Source of the DNA: GCA-002282575 sp964416645
GTDB lineage: Bacteria > Pseudomonadota > Gammaproteobacteria > Thiomicrospirales > Thiomicrospiraceae
DNA length: 40,102 nucleotides
Direction of reading: 5' to 3'
NCBI GenBank assembly: GCA_964416645.1
Contig: CAYQEZ010000014.1
Span: 1 to 40,102, forward strand
This document shows positions 1 to 7,652 of this stretch, piece by piece. The notes under the pieces were generated by a model, which had not been told where the DNA came from, searched no databases, and saw only the letters and a program-made list of their open reading frames with translations. The translations under genes were made by a program, and so were the position numbers. Every line of letters starts with the position of its first letter. Position 1 is the first letter of the stretch.

Positions 1-114
1 TAATTACCTAGAAGGATTCTACTGCACCATCTAAATATTATGCAGGAATAAGCGTTGAGTGATTGAACAGTAATAAATAATTAATGACAAGCAGATAGAT
101 AAGATTCTTTGAAA

Positions 115-202
115 TGGTGCCCGGAGCCGGAATCGAACCGGCACGCCGTTGTGGGGCGGCAGATTTTAAGTCTGCTGTGTCTACCGATTTCACCACCCGG
201 GC
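115..202 (-). tRNA. tRNA-Leu (anticodon UAA)
   Basis: Reading the minus strand gives a full type II tRNA. The 7-bp acceptor stem pairs GCCCGGG with TCCGGGC and includes one G-U pair. The discriminator is A, CCA is encoded at 115-117, and there is a long variable arm. The anticodon loop CTTAAAA gives UAA, which reads UUA/UUG leucine codons. It is the third gene of a Gly-Cys-Leu cluster, the order of E. coli glyW-cysT-leuZ. No convincing terminator is visible in the 114 bases after it. Confidence 0.96.
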
Positions 203-223
203 ATAGACATGATCTTCATTTTG

Positions 224-297
224 TGGAGGCCGGACCCGGAATCGAACCGAGATTCATTGATTTGCAATCAAGTGTATAACCACTCTACCATCCGGCC
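224..297 (-). tRNA. tRNA-Cys (anticodon GCA)
   Basis: The minus strand folds into a 74-nt tRNA. The acceptor stem is GGCCGGA/TCCGGCC, the discriminator is U (the identity base usual for tRNA-Cys), and CCA is encoded at 224-226. The anticodon loop reads GCA. It is the middle gene of the three-tRNA cluster, 21 nt before tRNA-Leu and 5 nt after tRNA-Gly in the transcribed direction, so all three are probably cut from one precursor. Confidence 0.97.
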
Positions 298-302
298 CAT
301 CT

Positions 303-378
303 TGGAGCGGGATAAGAGACTCGAACTCTCGACCCTAACCTTGGCAAGGTTATGCTCTACCAACTGAGCTAATCCCGC
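303..378 (-). tRNA. tRNA-Gly (anticodon GCC)
   Basis: The minus strand gives a 76-nt tRNA with acceptor stem GCGGGAT/ATCCCGC, discriminator U, encoded CCA at 303-305 and anticodon GCC. It closely resembles E. coli tRNA-Gly(GCC). It is the first gene of the cluster and lies 17 nt downstream of a strong promoter. Confidence 0.97.
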
Positions 379-395
379 ATCAAAATGAAGTCTCT

Positions 396-424
396 ATTAT
401 GAAGGATTAAGCGTCTTTAGTCAA
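396..424 (-). promoter_or_regulatory. sigma70 promoter of the tRNA cluster
   Basis: On the minus strand TTGACT (419-424) and CATAAT (396-401) are separated by exactly 17 nt. This is one of the best sigma70 matches in the window. The -35 box overlaps the stop codon of yjgA (417-419), so the tRNA promoter is embedded in the end of the preceding gene. Transcription should start near 389, about 10 nt before mature tRNA-Gly. Confidence 0.75.
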
Positions 425-1019
425 GGCTTTCATCGCTATTTTCTTCATAATCGTCACTCGCGTTTGGCGTTGAAGACTGGGTAGGATCGTGTAACGCTTT
501 GAGCATCTTAAATAAAAGTCGTGCGTGCTTAGGCGCTTTACTCTGCTCTTTTTCAAGCCGTGCTAAGCGAATCGTTTGCCTAAACTCTTGGCGATCAGCG
601 TGAGGAAAAACTTCCAATAAATCACCCAATACCACATCACCCTCAGCGATTAAACGATCACGCCATTGTTCACATCGGTGATGCATGGCTACCGCTTGTT
701 TAGAGTCACCATGCACCAAGCCCAGTGTTACTTCAATTTGCTCTGCCCAGTCTTCTTGTCGAATACGTTTACCTAAATAATTGCGTTGACGACGGTAACC
801 AGGACCAAAACTCATTTTCTTCATCATCGCCAAACCTGCTAAAAAATCTTCGTCAAAGAAGACGAATTTTTTCAACTGATCTTTGCTTAACTCAAGTAAT
901 TCGGGCACCAAATCCGTTTGCGCTTTCGCCTCTCGTTTTTGCGCAGAGCGACTGGGACGTCCGTCACCATAAAACTCATCATCGGATAGTGAAGTGTCGT
1001 TACTGGCATGCTTTTTCAT
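417..1019 (-). CDS. yjgA: Ribosome-associated protein YjgA/DarP (DUF615)
   Basis: The 200-residue protein belongs to the YjgA/DarP family, known in E. coli to bind late 50S precursors and assist large-subunit maturation. The sequence shows a charged N-terminus with a DDEFYGDGRPSRSAQKRE stretch, then the helical body (about residues 35-175) with the family pattern around ELSKDQLKKF and a Tyr/Arg-rich RRQRNYLGKRIR segment. A short acidic tail follows. The start codon overlaps the hemY stop by 4 nt (ATGA at 1016-1019), so translation is probably coupled to hemY. No frameshift or missing region is evident. Confidence 0.9.
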   Translation of the reverse strand: MKKHASNDTSLSDDEFYGDGRPSRSAQKREAKAQTDLVPELLELSKDQLKKFVFFDEDFLAGLAMMKKMSFGPGYRRQRNYLGKRIRQEDWAEQIEVTLGLVHGDSKQAVAMHHRCEQWRDRLIAEGDVVLGDLLEVFPHADRQEFRQTIRLARLEKEQSKAPKHARLLFKMLKALHDPTQSSTPNASDDYEENSDESLD

Positions 1020-2395
1020 GAATTTACTCGCGATAAAATGTGTTCCTGACGGGCAAAACGCTCGGCATTGGCAACCACATCAGGAATAGAAATACCTTCG
1101 TGCCAATTTGCACGGGTAACAAGATTAGGACAGTCTTGCGCTAATGCCTGACGAATTTGAGCCACCTTTTCTAAATGACCCAGTTGATACTGAGCAATGG
1201 CATGTGGCCAAAGTTTCACCTGAGTCATTTCAGGTTGACCCTGAATACCCAGCAGCGGCGTTAAATCTTTCACCACTTGGTCAATTAAGGTCTGCTCATC
1301 ACGTGTTGCCACCAAAGGATTACGGCTACCACCAATAAAACAGCTTAATAAAACCTTACCTTCTGGCGCACGCTGCGGGAAAATACTGGTCGAAAAAATC
1401 GCTCCCAGCGTTTGAATACCCAAACTGCGTGGAATCAACACGCCAAAACCATCGAGCGCATGCGTTATTTGCTTGCGGTCAAAACCCAAAGCAACCACCG
1501 CTAACGGCGGCGATTCGATTGACTGCAACAGCTTGGTTGCTGTGGGAGAAACAGGCGCAAGCAACTTAGCCGCATCGGGCGCATCCAGCGTCACAATCAC
1601 TTTACTGGCTAATAAGGTCTGACCACTATCTGTACCCACTTGCCAACCTTGCTCTGTTAGTGCTAACCCAGTAACCCTTGCCGAACACTGAACAGACTCA
1701 CCCAACGCTTGTGCCAATGCCTTAGGGAGAGTGGACATGCCTTTCTGAAAGCTAATCATGTTATTAGAAGGCACATAACGCCCCGCTGCTCGATCTTGCT
1801 TGCGTGCTTTCATACGCGCCAGCATGCCCTTTAACAAGGAGCCATGATCATTTTCCATCAACCACACTTTATGAAAGGCAGCTTGAACAGAAATCTTATC
1901 GAGATTACCAGCAAAAATGCCCGACACAAACGGATCAATGACCCAATCGCGCCATTCTTTACCTAAGCGACGCGCTATAAAATCACCAATTGACTCCTCG
2001 CCAACACCCCGTCCGCGAAACGGTTCCCACAGTAGACTTAACTTTGAAAGCGGACTGACCAAAGGGGTTTTAATCAGCGCACCAATTGACAAAGGCAAAG
2101 CCCACAATTGTCCACCTCGCACCACAAAACGGTTTTTAGATTGATCGTTGGCGACAACGACTTGATCACCTAGGCCAAGGCTATCAATGAGCTCATCGAG
2201 AGATTGCGACGAAAGCAAGCCAGAATTAGCGCCGACATCGACTTGCCAACCGGATTGGTTTTGTGTGTGAATACGACCACCGATCTCATCCTGTTCTTCC
2301 AGCACCTGTACGCTGAACCCCGCCTGTTTTAAATACCAAGCTGTGGATAATCCCGACAAACCAGCACCAATAATGACATAATCAACGTGTTTCAC
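1016..2395 (-). CDS. hemY: Protoporphyrinogen oxidase, FAD-dependent (HemY type)
   Basis: This is a 459-residue flavoenzyme of the HemY/PPOX type, which oxidises protoporphyrinogen IX to protoporphyrin IX (or the coproporphyrin equivalent) late in haem synthesis. An N-terminal dinucleotide fold is visible (IIGAGLSGLSTAWYL, then EEQDEIGGRIHT). The PPOX-specific stretch follows (DPFVSGIFAGNLDKISVQAAF), and the C-terminal FAD-contacting end is SIPDVVANAERFA. I chose a GTG start at 2393-2395: it has AAAGGA 6 nt upstream and forms a 4-nt GTGA overlap with the ligA stop. The longer ATG option at 2431 lies inside ligA without need. It sits between ligA and yjgA and is probably translationally coupled to both. 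In some annotation schemes the gene is called hemG. Confidence 0.88.
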   Translation of the reverse strand: MKHVDYVIIGAGLSGLSTAWYLKQAGFSVQVLEEQDEIGGRIHTQNQSGWQVDVGANSGLLSSQSLDELIDSLGLGDQVVVANDQSKNRFVVRGGQLWALPLSIGALIKTPLVSPLSKLSLLWEPFRGRGVGEESIGDFIARRLGKEWRDWVIDPFVSGIFAGNLDKISVQAAFHKVWLMENDHGSLLKGMLARMKARKQDRAAGRYVPSNNMISFQKGMSTLPKALAQALGESVQCSARVTGLALTEQGWQVGTDSGQTLLASKVIVTLDAPDAAKLLAPVSPTATKLLQSIESPPLAVVALGFDRKQITHALDGFGVLIPRSLGIQTLGAIFSTSIFPQRAPEGKVLLSCFIGGSRNPLVATRDEQTLIDQVVKDLTPLLGIQGQPEMTQVKLWPHAIAQYQLGHLEKVAQIRQALAQDCPNLVTRANWHEGISIPDVVANAERFARQEHILSRVNS

Positions 2396-4449
2396 ACTGA
2401 ATCCTTTGTTAAATTGTGGGGTGTGATGCACTGAGCGATGAAAGTCCCTTCATCCCACACCATGATACCAAGCTGTTCGGCTTTGGCGAGTTTACTACCT
2501 GCAGCCTCACCGGCAATAACAATATCGGTTTTTGCCGAAACACTGCCAGTTACTTTAGCGCCGAATCGCTCTAAAATCGCTTTAGCTTCCTCTCGACTCA
2601 TCTGACTGAGTGTTCCAGTCAGCACCACCACTTTATTCATCACCGCCGAAGGCTGCAAGGAAGCTGTCGCCACAAGATCAACTCTAGGCCAATGAACCCC
2701 TAATGCTTGCAATTGCTCAATGACTTCTCGATTATGTGGCTGAGCAAAAAATTGGACGATTTCTTTCGCCACCACAGCCCCCACATCACGAATCTGCATT
2801 AAGCTGACCTCATCGGCTTGCATCAAAGGCGCCAACTCACCAAAGTGTTGCGCCAGTGACTTAGCCGTCACTTCACCCACTTCAGGAATGCCAAGAGCAT
2901 AAATAAAACGGGCTAAGTTGGTTTGTTTACTCGCGTCTATCGCTTGCAACAAATTGTGTGCCGATTTTTCGCCCATCCGCTCTAAATTAACCAATGACAT
3001 CAGCGTTAAACGATACAAGTCGTCGGCATGCGCCACTAACCCACTTTGCATCAGCTGTTCAATCACCTTACCGCCCAACCCCTGAATATCCATGGCTTTG
3101 CGCGACACAAAATGCTCCAAGGCGCGCTGTTTTTGTGCTGGACAATAAAGCCCACCACTGCAACGATGCACCGACTTATCGGCTTCTTGCACTACGGCTG
3201 ACTGGCACACAGGGCATTGCGTCGGCATGACATAAGGCGTGGCATGCTCAGGGCGCAAATGTGCAACAACCGCCACCACTTCTGGAATCACATCGCCAGC
3301 ACGACGCACCACTACCGTATCACCAACACGCACATCTTTACGAGCGATTTCATCAGCATTATGCAAAGTCGCATTACTCACGACAACGCCACCCACTGAG
3401 ACGGGCATTAACCGCGCCACGGGGGTTAATGCGCCAGTACGTCCCACTTGAATATCAATGGCTTCAACCTTTGTCCAAACTTCTTGTGCCGGAAACTTAT
3501 GAGCAATGGCCCAACGAGGAAACTTGGCAGTCATACCCAACTGTAGCTGTACTGCCCGATCATCGATTTTATAAACAACACCATCAATATCATAAGCTAG
3601 CTGATCGCGCTGTTGCTGAATCTGTTCATAATAAACCAGCAAGGCATCGATGCCCGATAAATGTCTGACTTCTTTCGCTACCTGAAAGCCCCACTGATGA
3701 AGCTGTTCTAAAACCCCCGTTTGCGTTGGCGCTAACAGCGTTTCATCTTCAACAAAGCCCACCGCATAGGCAAAAAACTGTAACTGACGTTCAGCGGTAA
3801 TTCGGGCATCCAACTGACGCAAACTGCCAGCAGCGGCATTGCGAGGATTGGCAAACGGCTTTTGACCTTGCGCCAGTTGACGCTCATTCAGGGCTTGAAA
3901 CGCCGCTTTGCTCATCACCACTTCACCACGCACCTCAATGACACCCTTAGGTGGATGAGCGCGTAACACTAGGGGGACATTGTGCAAGGTACGTATATTG
4001 GCCGTCACCACTTCGCCATTAATCCCATCACCTCGTGTCGTTGCTTGAGTTAACTGACCCTGTTCGTAGGTGAGATTAATAGCCAGACCATCCAGCTTAG
4101 GTTCAGCACAAAAATGGGGCTCTGCTTGAGGTACTAAGGACTGAATACGTTGCCAAAACTGTCGCACATCTTCATCACTAAAGGCATTATCTAGCGAATA
4201 CATACCCACACGATGTTGTTGTGATGCAAATTTCGACTGTAAGCCCCCAGCAACGCGTTGAGTGGGAGAAATAGCTGATTGCAAAACAGGATACTGAGTT
4301 TCCAGCAGCTTCAACTGTGCCATTAAGGCATCATAATCATCATCAGCAACCAATGGCGCGTCGAGTACATAGTAGGCATAATCGTATTCGGCGATTTGCT
4401 CAACTAAACGACCCCACTCTGCACGCACTTCTGTTGGTAGGAAACTCAT
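2392..4449 (-). CDS. ligA: NAD-dependent DNA ligase
   Basis: This 685-residue protein is the replicative NAD+-dependent ligase that seals nicks in Okazaki fragments and repair patches. The order is complete: Ia domain (Tyr-rich EYDYAYYVLD near 21-30), adenylation domain with catalytic Lys118 in KLDG, and OB fold. A four-cysteine zinc site follows (C412, C415, C430, C436), then helix-hairpin-helix repeats (about 460-590) and a C-terminal BRCT domain (about 607-685). Length matches E. coli LigA (671). It follows zipA by 6 nt, the classic zipA-ligA pair, and its stop overlaps the hemY GTG start. Confidence 0.98.
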   Translation of the reverse strand: MSFLPTEVRAEWGRLVEQIAEYDYAYYVLDAPLVADDDYDALMAQLKLLETQYPVLQSAISPTQRVAGGLQSKFASQQHRVGMYSLDNAFSDEDVRQFWQRIQSLVPQAEPHFCAEPKLDGLAINLTYEQGQLTQATTRGDGINGEVVTANIRTLHNVPLVLRAHPPKGVIEVRGEVVMSKAAFQALNERQLAQGQKPFANPRNAAAGSLRQLDARITAERQLQFFAYAVGFVEDETLLAPTQTGVLEQLHQWGFQVAKEVRHLSGIDALLVYYEQIQQQRDQLAYDIDGVVYKIDDRAVQLQLGMTAKFPRWAIAHKFPAQEVWTKVEAIDIQVGRTGALTPVARLMPVSVGGVVVSNATLHNADEIARKDVRVGDTVVVRRAGDVIPEVVAVVAHLRPEHATPYVMPTQCPVCQSAVVQEADKSVHRCSGGLYCPAQKQRALEHFVSRKAMDIQGLGGKVIEQLMQSGLVAHADDLYRLTLMSLVNLERMGEKSAHNLLQAIDASKQTNLARFIYALGIPEVGEVTAKSLAQHFGELAPLMQADEVSLMQIRDVGAVVAKEIVQFFAQPHNREVIEQLQALGVHWPRVDLVATASLQPSAVMNKVVVLTGTLSQMSREEAKAILERFGAKVTGSVSAKTDIVIAGEAAGSKLAKAEQLGIMVWDEGTFIAQCITPHNLTKDSV

Positions 4450-4455
4450 AACTGC

Positions 4456-5316
4456 TTAAAAAGTGAGACTTTGGGCGTACTCACGCATGGCTTTCAAATC
4501 AGACTCTTTAATTAAATGACGCTGAGCATCGTAGAGCTTAGCACTTAAGTTCTGCGACACCTTGCGTGCCACGGTAATAAACTCATCCATCGCACGATAA
4601 GGGGTAATCGCATTAGGTAATTCAAGCACCAAAGCCACACCAGGCGACTCAAAATCCGCATCGTCAACCGCTGGGAAATAACCTGGCTCAACCACATTAG
4701 CAATACGGAAAATTATGTTACCGTTAGCATCTTGCTTCACATAGGTACCATCATGATGAAAATTCAGACGTGAAGCCTCCATAGCAACATGAAGTTGTTT
4801 GCGCGTAAATTTAGCTGATGCCGATAATACCAACAGGGCAAAAAGCTGTTGTTGTGGTGCCTCGGTTGGCGTGGGCTGATGCACAACAGATGAAGCCTGA
4901 CTCATCACTGGCACTTCATAAGCAGGCGCTTCACTCATGCGAGCTGACAAAGCATCAACTTCAGAAACAGATGAAATCACTGCTGAGGTTGGCGCTGGAG
5001 TCACATCTGGCTCAGCAAATAAAGGCGCCTGTTGCGCTATCGTAGACACAAGCTCAGGAGACTTCACCATCGGCTCGCGCGCTAACATACCTTCTTTGGC
5101 CGTTTGCGCTAAGCTCGTTGCAGACGGTATAACAGGCGCGTCATTACGTTTGATTGGAGTAACCTCGCAACCTTCTTCTTTGGGGGTTTCTGCCGGTAAA
5201 GACTCTTTACAATAGGCGCGTTGGATGGGTTCATTCTTACTCTTTTTTCCCCACCAGTACAAACTACCGACAAACACCACCGCACACACGATTAAGATAA
5301 TCTGTAATTCAGTCAT
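4456..5316 (-). CDS. zipA: Cell division protein ZipA
   Basis: The 286-residue protein has the ZipA architecture. A single N-terminal membrane anchor (about residues 5-23) is followed by a basic patch, then a long low-complexity Pro/Ala/Glu linker (about 45-155). The C-terminal FtsZ-tail-binding domain (about 156-286) starts at LFALLVLSASAKFTRKQL. ZipA tethers FtsZ to the inner membrane at the septum and is largely restricted to Gammaproteobacteria, which is the best single taxonomic marker here. The ATG start has a GGAGAG ribosome site just before it. It is the first gene of zipA-ligA-hemY-yjgA. Confidence 0.95.
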   Translation of the reverse strand: MTELQIILIVCAVVFVGSLYWWGKKSKNEPIQRAYCKESLPAETPKEEGCEVTPIKRNDAPVIPSATSLAQTAKEGMLAREPMVKSPELVSTIAQQAPLFAEPDVTPAPTSAVISSVSEVDALSARMSEAPAYEVPVMSQASSVVHQPTPTEAPQQQLFALLVLSASAKFTRKQLHVAMEASRLNFHHDGTYVKQDANGNIIFRIANVVEPGYFPAVDDADFESPGVALVLELPNAITPYRAMDEFITVARKVSQNLSAKLYDAQRHLIKESDLKAMREYAQSLTF

Positions 5317-5378
5317 TCATCTCTCCAAGACTGTCTGTGCAGCCACCAATTCTGTCTGACGGACTTTGCCCGTCATTT

Positions 5379-5387
5379 TGCTATAAA
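5379..5387 (+). promoter_or_regulatory. Candidate extended -10 promoter before the FGGY kinase
   Basis: TGCTATAAA matches the extended -10 pattern TGnTATAAT, about 57 nt before the kinase start. No good -35 box stands 16-18 nt upstream, which is acceptable for extended -10 promoters. The assignment is by pattern only. Confidence 0.4.
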
Positions 5388-5443
5388 ATTATTACTATTC
5401 TACAATATTATGCGTCATAACGACGGTTATTGGAGACAAAAAG

Positions 5444-6748
5444 TTGACACAGCCAATGAATTCAGCACACCACATAGCAATTGGCATCGACTGCGGCACC
5501 TCTGGTATCCGTGCTGTGGCAGTCAACGCCTGCCAACAGATACTAGCCGAAAGTGCTTTAGCACTGACTGAACAAACACCAGAGCATTGGTGGCAAACCA
5601 CGCTTTCCGTGTTAGATAATTTGTTTAACCAACTGCATCAAACAATTGATTTAACCGTCTATCAAGTCGCCATCAGTCTCGATGCCACTTCATCTAGTCT
5701 TTTTCTAATCAGTCGTAATGGCATACCACTAACGCCTGTACTCATGTACTACGATGCCTGCCCAAACATGACCAGCGTCATTCGCACCCAACTCAGTTCA
5801 AGCTCGGGGGCACAAGGGGCGCAAAGCAGCTTAGCCAAGGCGTTAACCTTGGCTGACTCATTAAGAAAACAAATCCATCACAGTCAGCATTGGTTAGTCT
5901 GCCATCAAGCCGACTGGCTTCTCTATCAACTCAGTGGTCAACTGGGCATTAGTGATGAAAACAATTGCTTGAAATTGGGCTACGATCCCGTCCTACAACA
6001 ATGGGAAGAAGCGACAGTGGACTTGCTAGGTCAAGCACATTTACCTAAAGTTTTTGCGCCTGCAACCGCCATTGGTGGTCTCAAAGCTTCCTTGCGCGCA
6101 CGTTGGCAACTCCCCACCTCAACGCAACTAGCCTGTGGAACCACCGACAGTATTGCAGCATTTTTAGCCACAGGTGCTAACAGTCCAGGGGATGCCGTGA
6201 TTTCTCTGGGCAGCACCCTTGCCTTCAAACTGCTAACACATCAGCCCTACTTTGATGCTGAAAAAGGGATTTACAGTCATCGCTTATGGAATCAATGGTT
6301 GGTAGGCGGTGCGTCTAATGCAGGTGGTGCTTGTTTACTCGAAGCATTTGAACTGTCACAGTTACACATACTGGCTCAACAACCTTTAATTCAACCGTCA
6401 CCACTACCAGACTACTATCCCCTGCCCACCCAACGCTGTGGCGAGCGCTTTCCTGTTAACAATCCCTATCTGTGTGCGCAAGGCTTGCCCCATACATTCA
6501 ACGCTTCTGAACGCTTTAGCACATTGGTGCATGGATTAGTAGCGATTGAACAACTCGGCTGGCAACAACTCAGTGAAGGATGCGAGCAACCCATCTCTCG
6601 ACTTTATGCCTGTGGCGGCGGAAATAAAAATCCCGCATGGGCGGGATTAAGAAAAGCAACATTAACGATGCCGCATTGGCAACCTATTTCTGAACAAGCC
6701 GCGGTCGGTGCAGCCATGCTAGCGCTAAAATCTTTATTGAGACAATAG
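5444..6748 (+). CDS. FGGY carbohydrate kinase, D-ribulose kinase-like (SePSK/AtXK-1 type)
   Basis: This 434-residue FGGY sugar kinase has the N-terminal phosphate loop GIDCGTSGIRA (Asp16), catalytic Asp235 in CGTTDSIAAF, and the C-terminal nucleotide-site motifs GGASNAGGA and CGGGNKNPAW. It is shorter than bacterial xylulokinase (about 480-500). From memory, the segments GTTDSIAAFLATGA, SLGST, GIYSH, DYYPLP and GERFP match the Synechococcus/plant-plastid pseudo-sugar kinase, which phosphorylates D-ribulose to ribulose 5-phosphate. The TTG start has GGAGA 7 nt upstream; an ATG 4 codons later (5456) is the alternative. It converges on a CbbY-type phosphatase with a 1-nt gap. The substrate is inferred, not shown. 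Confidence 0.75.
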   Translation: MTQPMNSAHHIAIGIDCGTSGIRAVAVNACQQILAESALALTEQTPEHWWQTTLSVLDNLFNQLHQTIDLTVYQVAISLDATSSSLFLISRNGIPLTPVLMYYDACPNMTSVIRTQLSSSSGAQGAQSSLAKALTLADSLRKQIHHSQHWLVCHQADWLLYQLSGQLGISDENNCLKLGYDPVLQQWEEATVDLLGQAHLPKVFAPATAIGGLKASLRARWQLPTSTQLACGTTDSIAAFLATGANSPGDAVISLGSTLAFKLLTHQPYFDAEKGIYSHRLWNQWLVGGASNAGGACLLEAFELSQLHILAQQPLIQPSPLPDYYPLPTQRCGERFPVNNPYLCAQGLPHTFNASERFSTLVHGLVAIEQLGWQQLSEGCEQPISRLYACGGGNKNPAWAGLRKATLTMPHWQPISEQAAVGAAMLALKSLLRQ

Positions 6749-6749
6749 C

Positions 6750-7508
6750 CTATCGGATATGACGAGCGTGCAAACTTCTTAATGCTGCCACATCAACATA
6801 GTTTCCTTTCATTTGACCAGCCAATACCTGCATAGGGCTGTTGGGTTCACCTAAATCGCTCAGCACCAGCGCAGCTGGTGAAAAATCATCGTGCAGAGTG
6901 TAACCGTTAACGGTAATGAGCGTTTTGATGCCAGCACGGGTTGCCGATTGCACGCCATTGTAGGAATCTTCAAACGCTAAACAATCTGAAGCGCGCAAAC
7001 TCATCTTTTCTAACGCATAGTGATAAATATCGGGTGCAGGTTTTTTCGCTGGCACAATATCACCTGCTGCAATCACTTCGAACCAATCAATACTTTGAGC
7101 ACCTAAGGTATGCGTCAACAATGCGGTCACATTTGCTGGTGTGGTTGTCGTGGCAATAGCCAATCTTAACCCAGCTGAACGCGCTTCGTGAATCAATCGT
7201 TCAACCCCTTTTCTTAACGGAATCTTTCCATGAGACAAAAGTTGGGTATAAATTTCTGTTTTTTTTGCCTGCAATTGCACAATACGTTCAGGCATAGTGT
7301 CGGTCCATTCATTCGGACGATGCCTTTTCAAAAAGTGCGTCATGCGCTCTTTTCCGCCAGTCACGACCAACAACTCACCGTAAAGCGCTTCATCCCAATG
7401 CCAATCCAGTCCTGCATCCGCAAAGGCCATGTTAAAAGCGATACGGTGACCGTCTCTTTCCGTGTCCGCTAAGGTTCCATCTACATCAAAAATCAAAGCT
7501 CGTAACAT
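6750..7508 (-). CDS. cbbY: CbbY-type HAD phosphatase (xylulose-1,5-bisphosphate phosphatase-like)
   Basis: This is a 252-residue HAD subfamily IA phosphatase. Motif I is DVDGTLADTE (nucleophile Asp8, acid Asp10), motif II lies in TTTTPAN, motif III in PAKKPAPDIY and motif IV is FEDSYNGVQSA. The cap region (HRIAFNMAFADAGLDWHWD, then VTGGKERM) is the CbbY signature. CbbY enzymes known from Rhodobacter and plastids dephosphorylate xylulose-1,5-bisphosphate, a misfire product that inhibits RuBisCO. No RuBisCO gene is in this window, so that role is inferred. Other HAD sugar phosphatases share the fold, but the cap motifs favour CbbY. Confidence 0.82.
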   Translation of the reverse strand: MLRALIFDVDGTLADTERDGHRIAFNMAFADAGLDWHWDEALYGELLVVTGGKERMTHFLKRHRPNEWTDTMPERIVQLQAKKTEIYTQLLSHGKIPLRKGVERLIHEARSAGLRLAIATTTTPANVTALLTHTLGAQSIDWFEVIAAGDIVPAKKPAPDIYHYALEKMSLRASDCLAFEDSYNGVQSATRAGIKTLITVNGYTLHDDFSPAALVLSDLGEPNSPMQVLAGQMKGNYVDVAALRSLHARHIR

Positions 7509-7581
7509 CGTTTATTTTTTCCATAAGTAGCCACAAAGATGCGGACTCTATCATATTTTGGTGACAAATCCCACTTAAGAC

Positions 7582-7610
7582 TTGTCAGTAGTGGGGAAAA
7601 CTGTTATAAA
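7582..7610 (+). promoter_or_regulatory. sigma70 promoter of dksA with GC-rich discriminator
   Basis: TTGTCA (7582-7587) and TATAAA (7605-7610) are separated by 17 nt, each matching 5 of 6 consensus bases. The bases just after the -10 box (TCGCCTCC) are GC-rich, the feature associated with ppGpp/DksA-inhibited promoters, so autoregulation is possible. The predicted start is near 7617, leaving a leader of about 35 nt. Confidence 0.65.
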
Positions 7611-7652
7611 TCGCCTCCTAATTTGCTTGCCCAACCAAAGGGGATTGAACAC

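Noticed and set aside
1..114. Terminator for the tRNA cluster
   Set aside because: Only very short palindromes (for example AAGATTCTT) without a T tract are present, so none is claimed.
2396..2431. Longer HemY start at 2431
   Set aside because: It lies inside ligA, while the GTG at 2395 has a good ribosome site and a 4-nt stop/start overlap.
2994..3668. Overlapping open frames on the plus strand inside ligA
   Set aside because: They are antisense shadows of ligA with no ribosome site, no family motif and biased composition.
7539..7652. N-terminal extension of DksA from an upstream ATG
   Set aside because: It would start before the dksA promoter and has no ribosome site; ATG 7653 has AAGGGGA at 8 nt and fits the family start.
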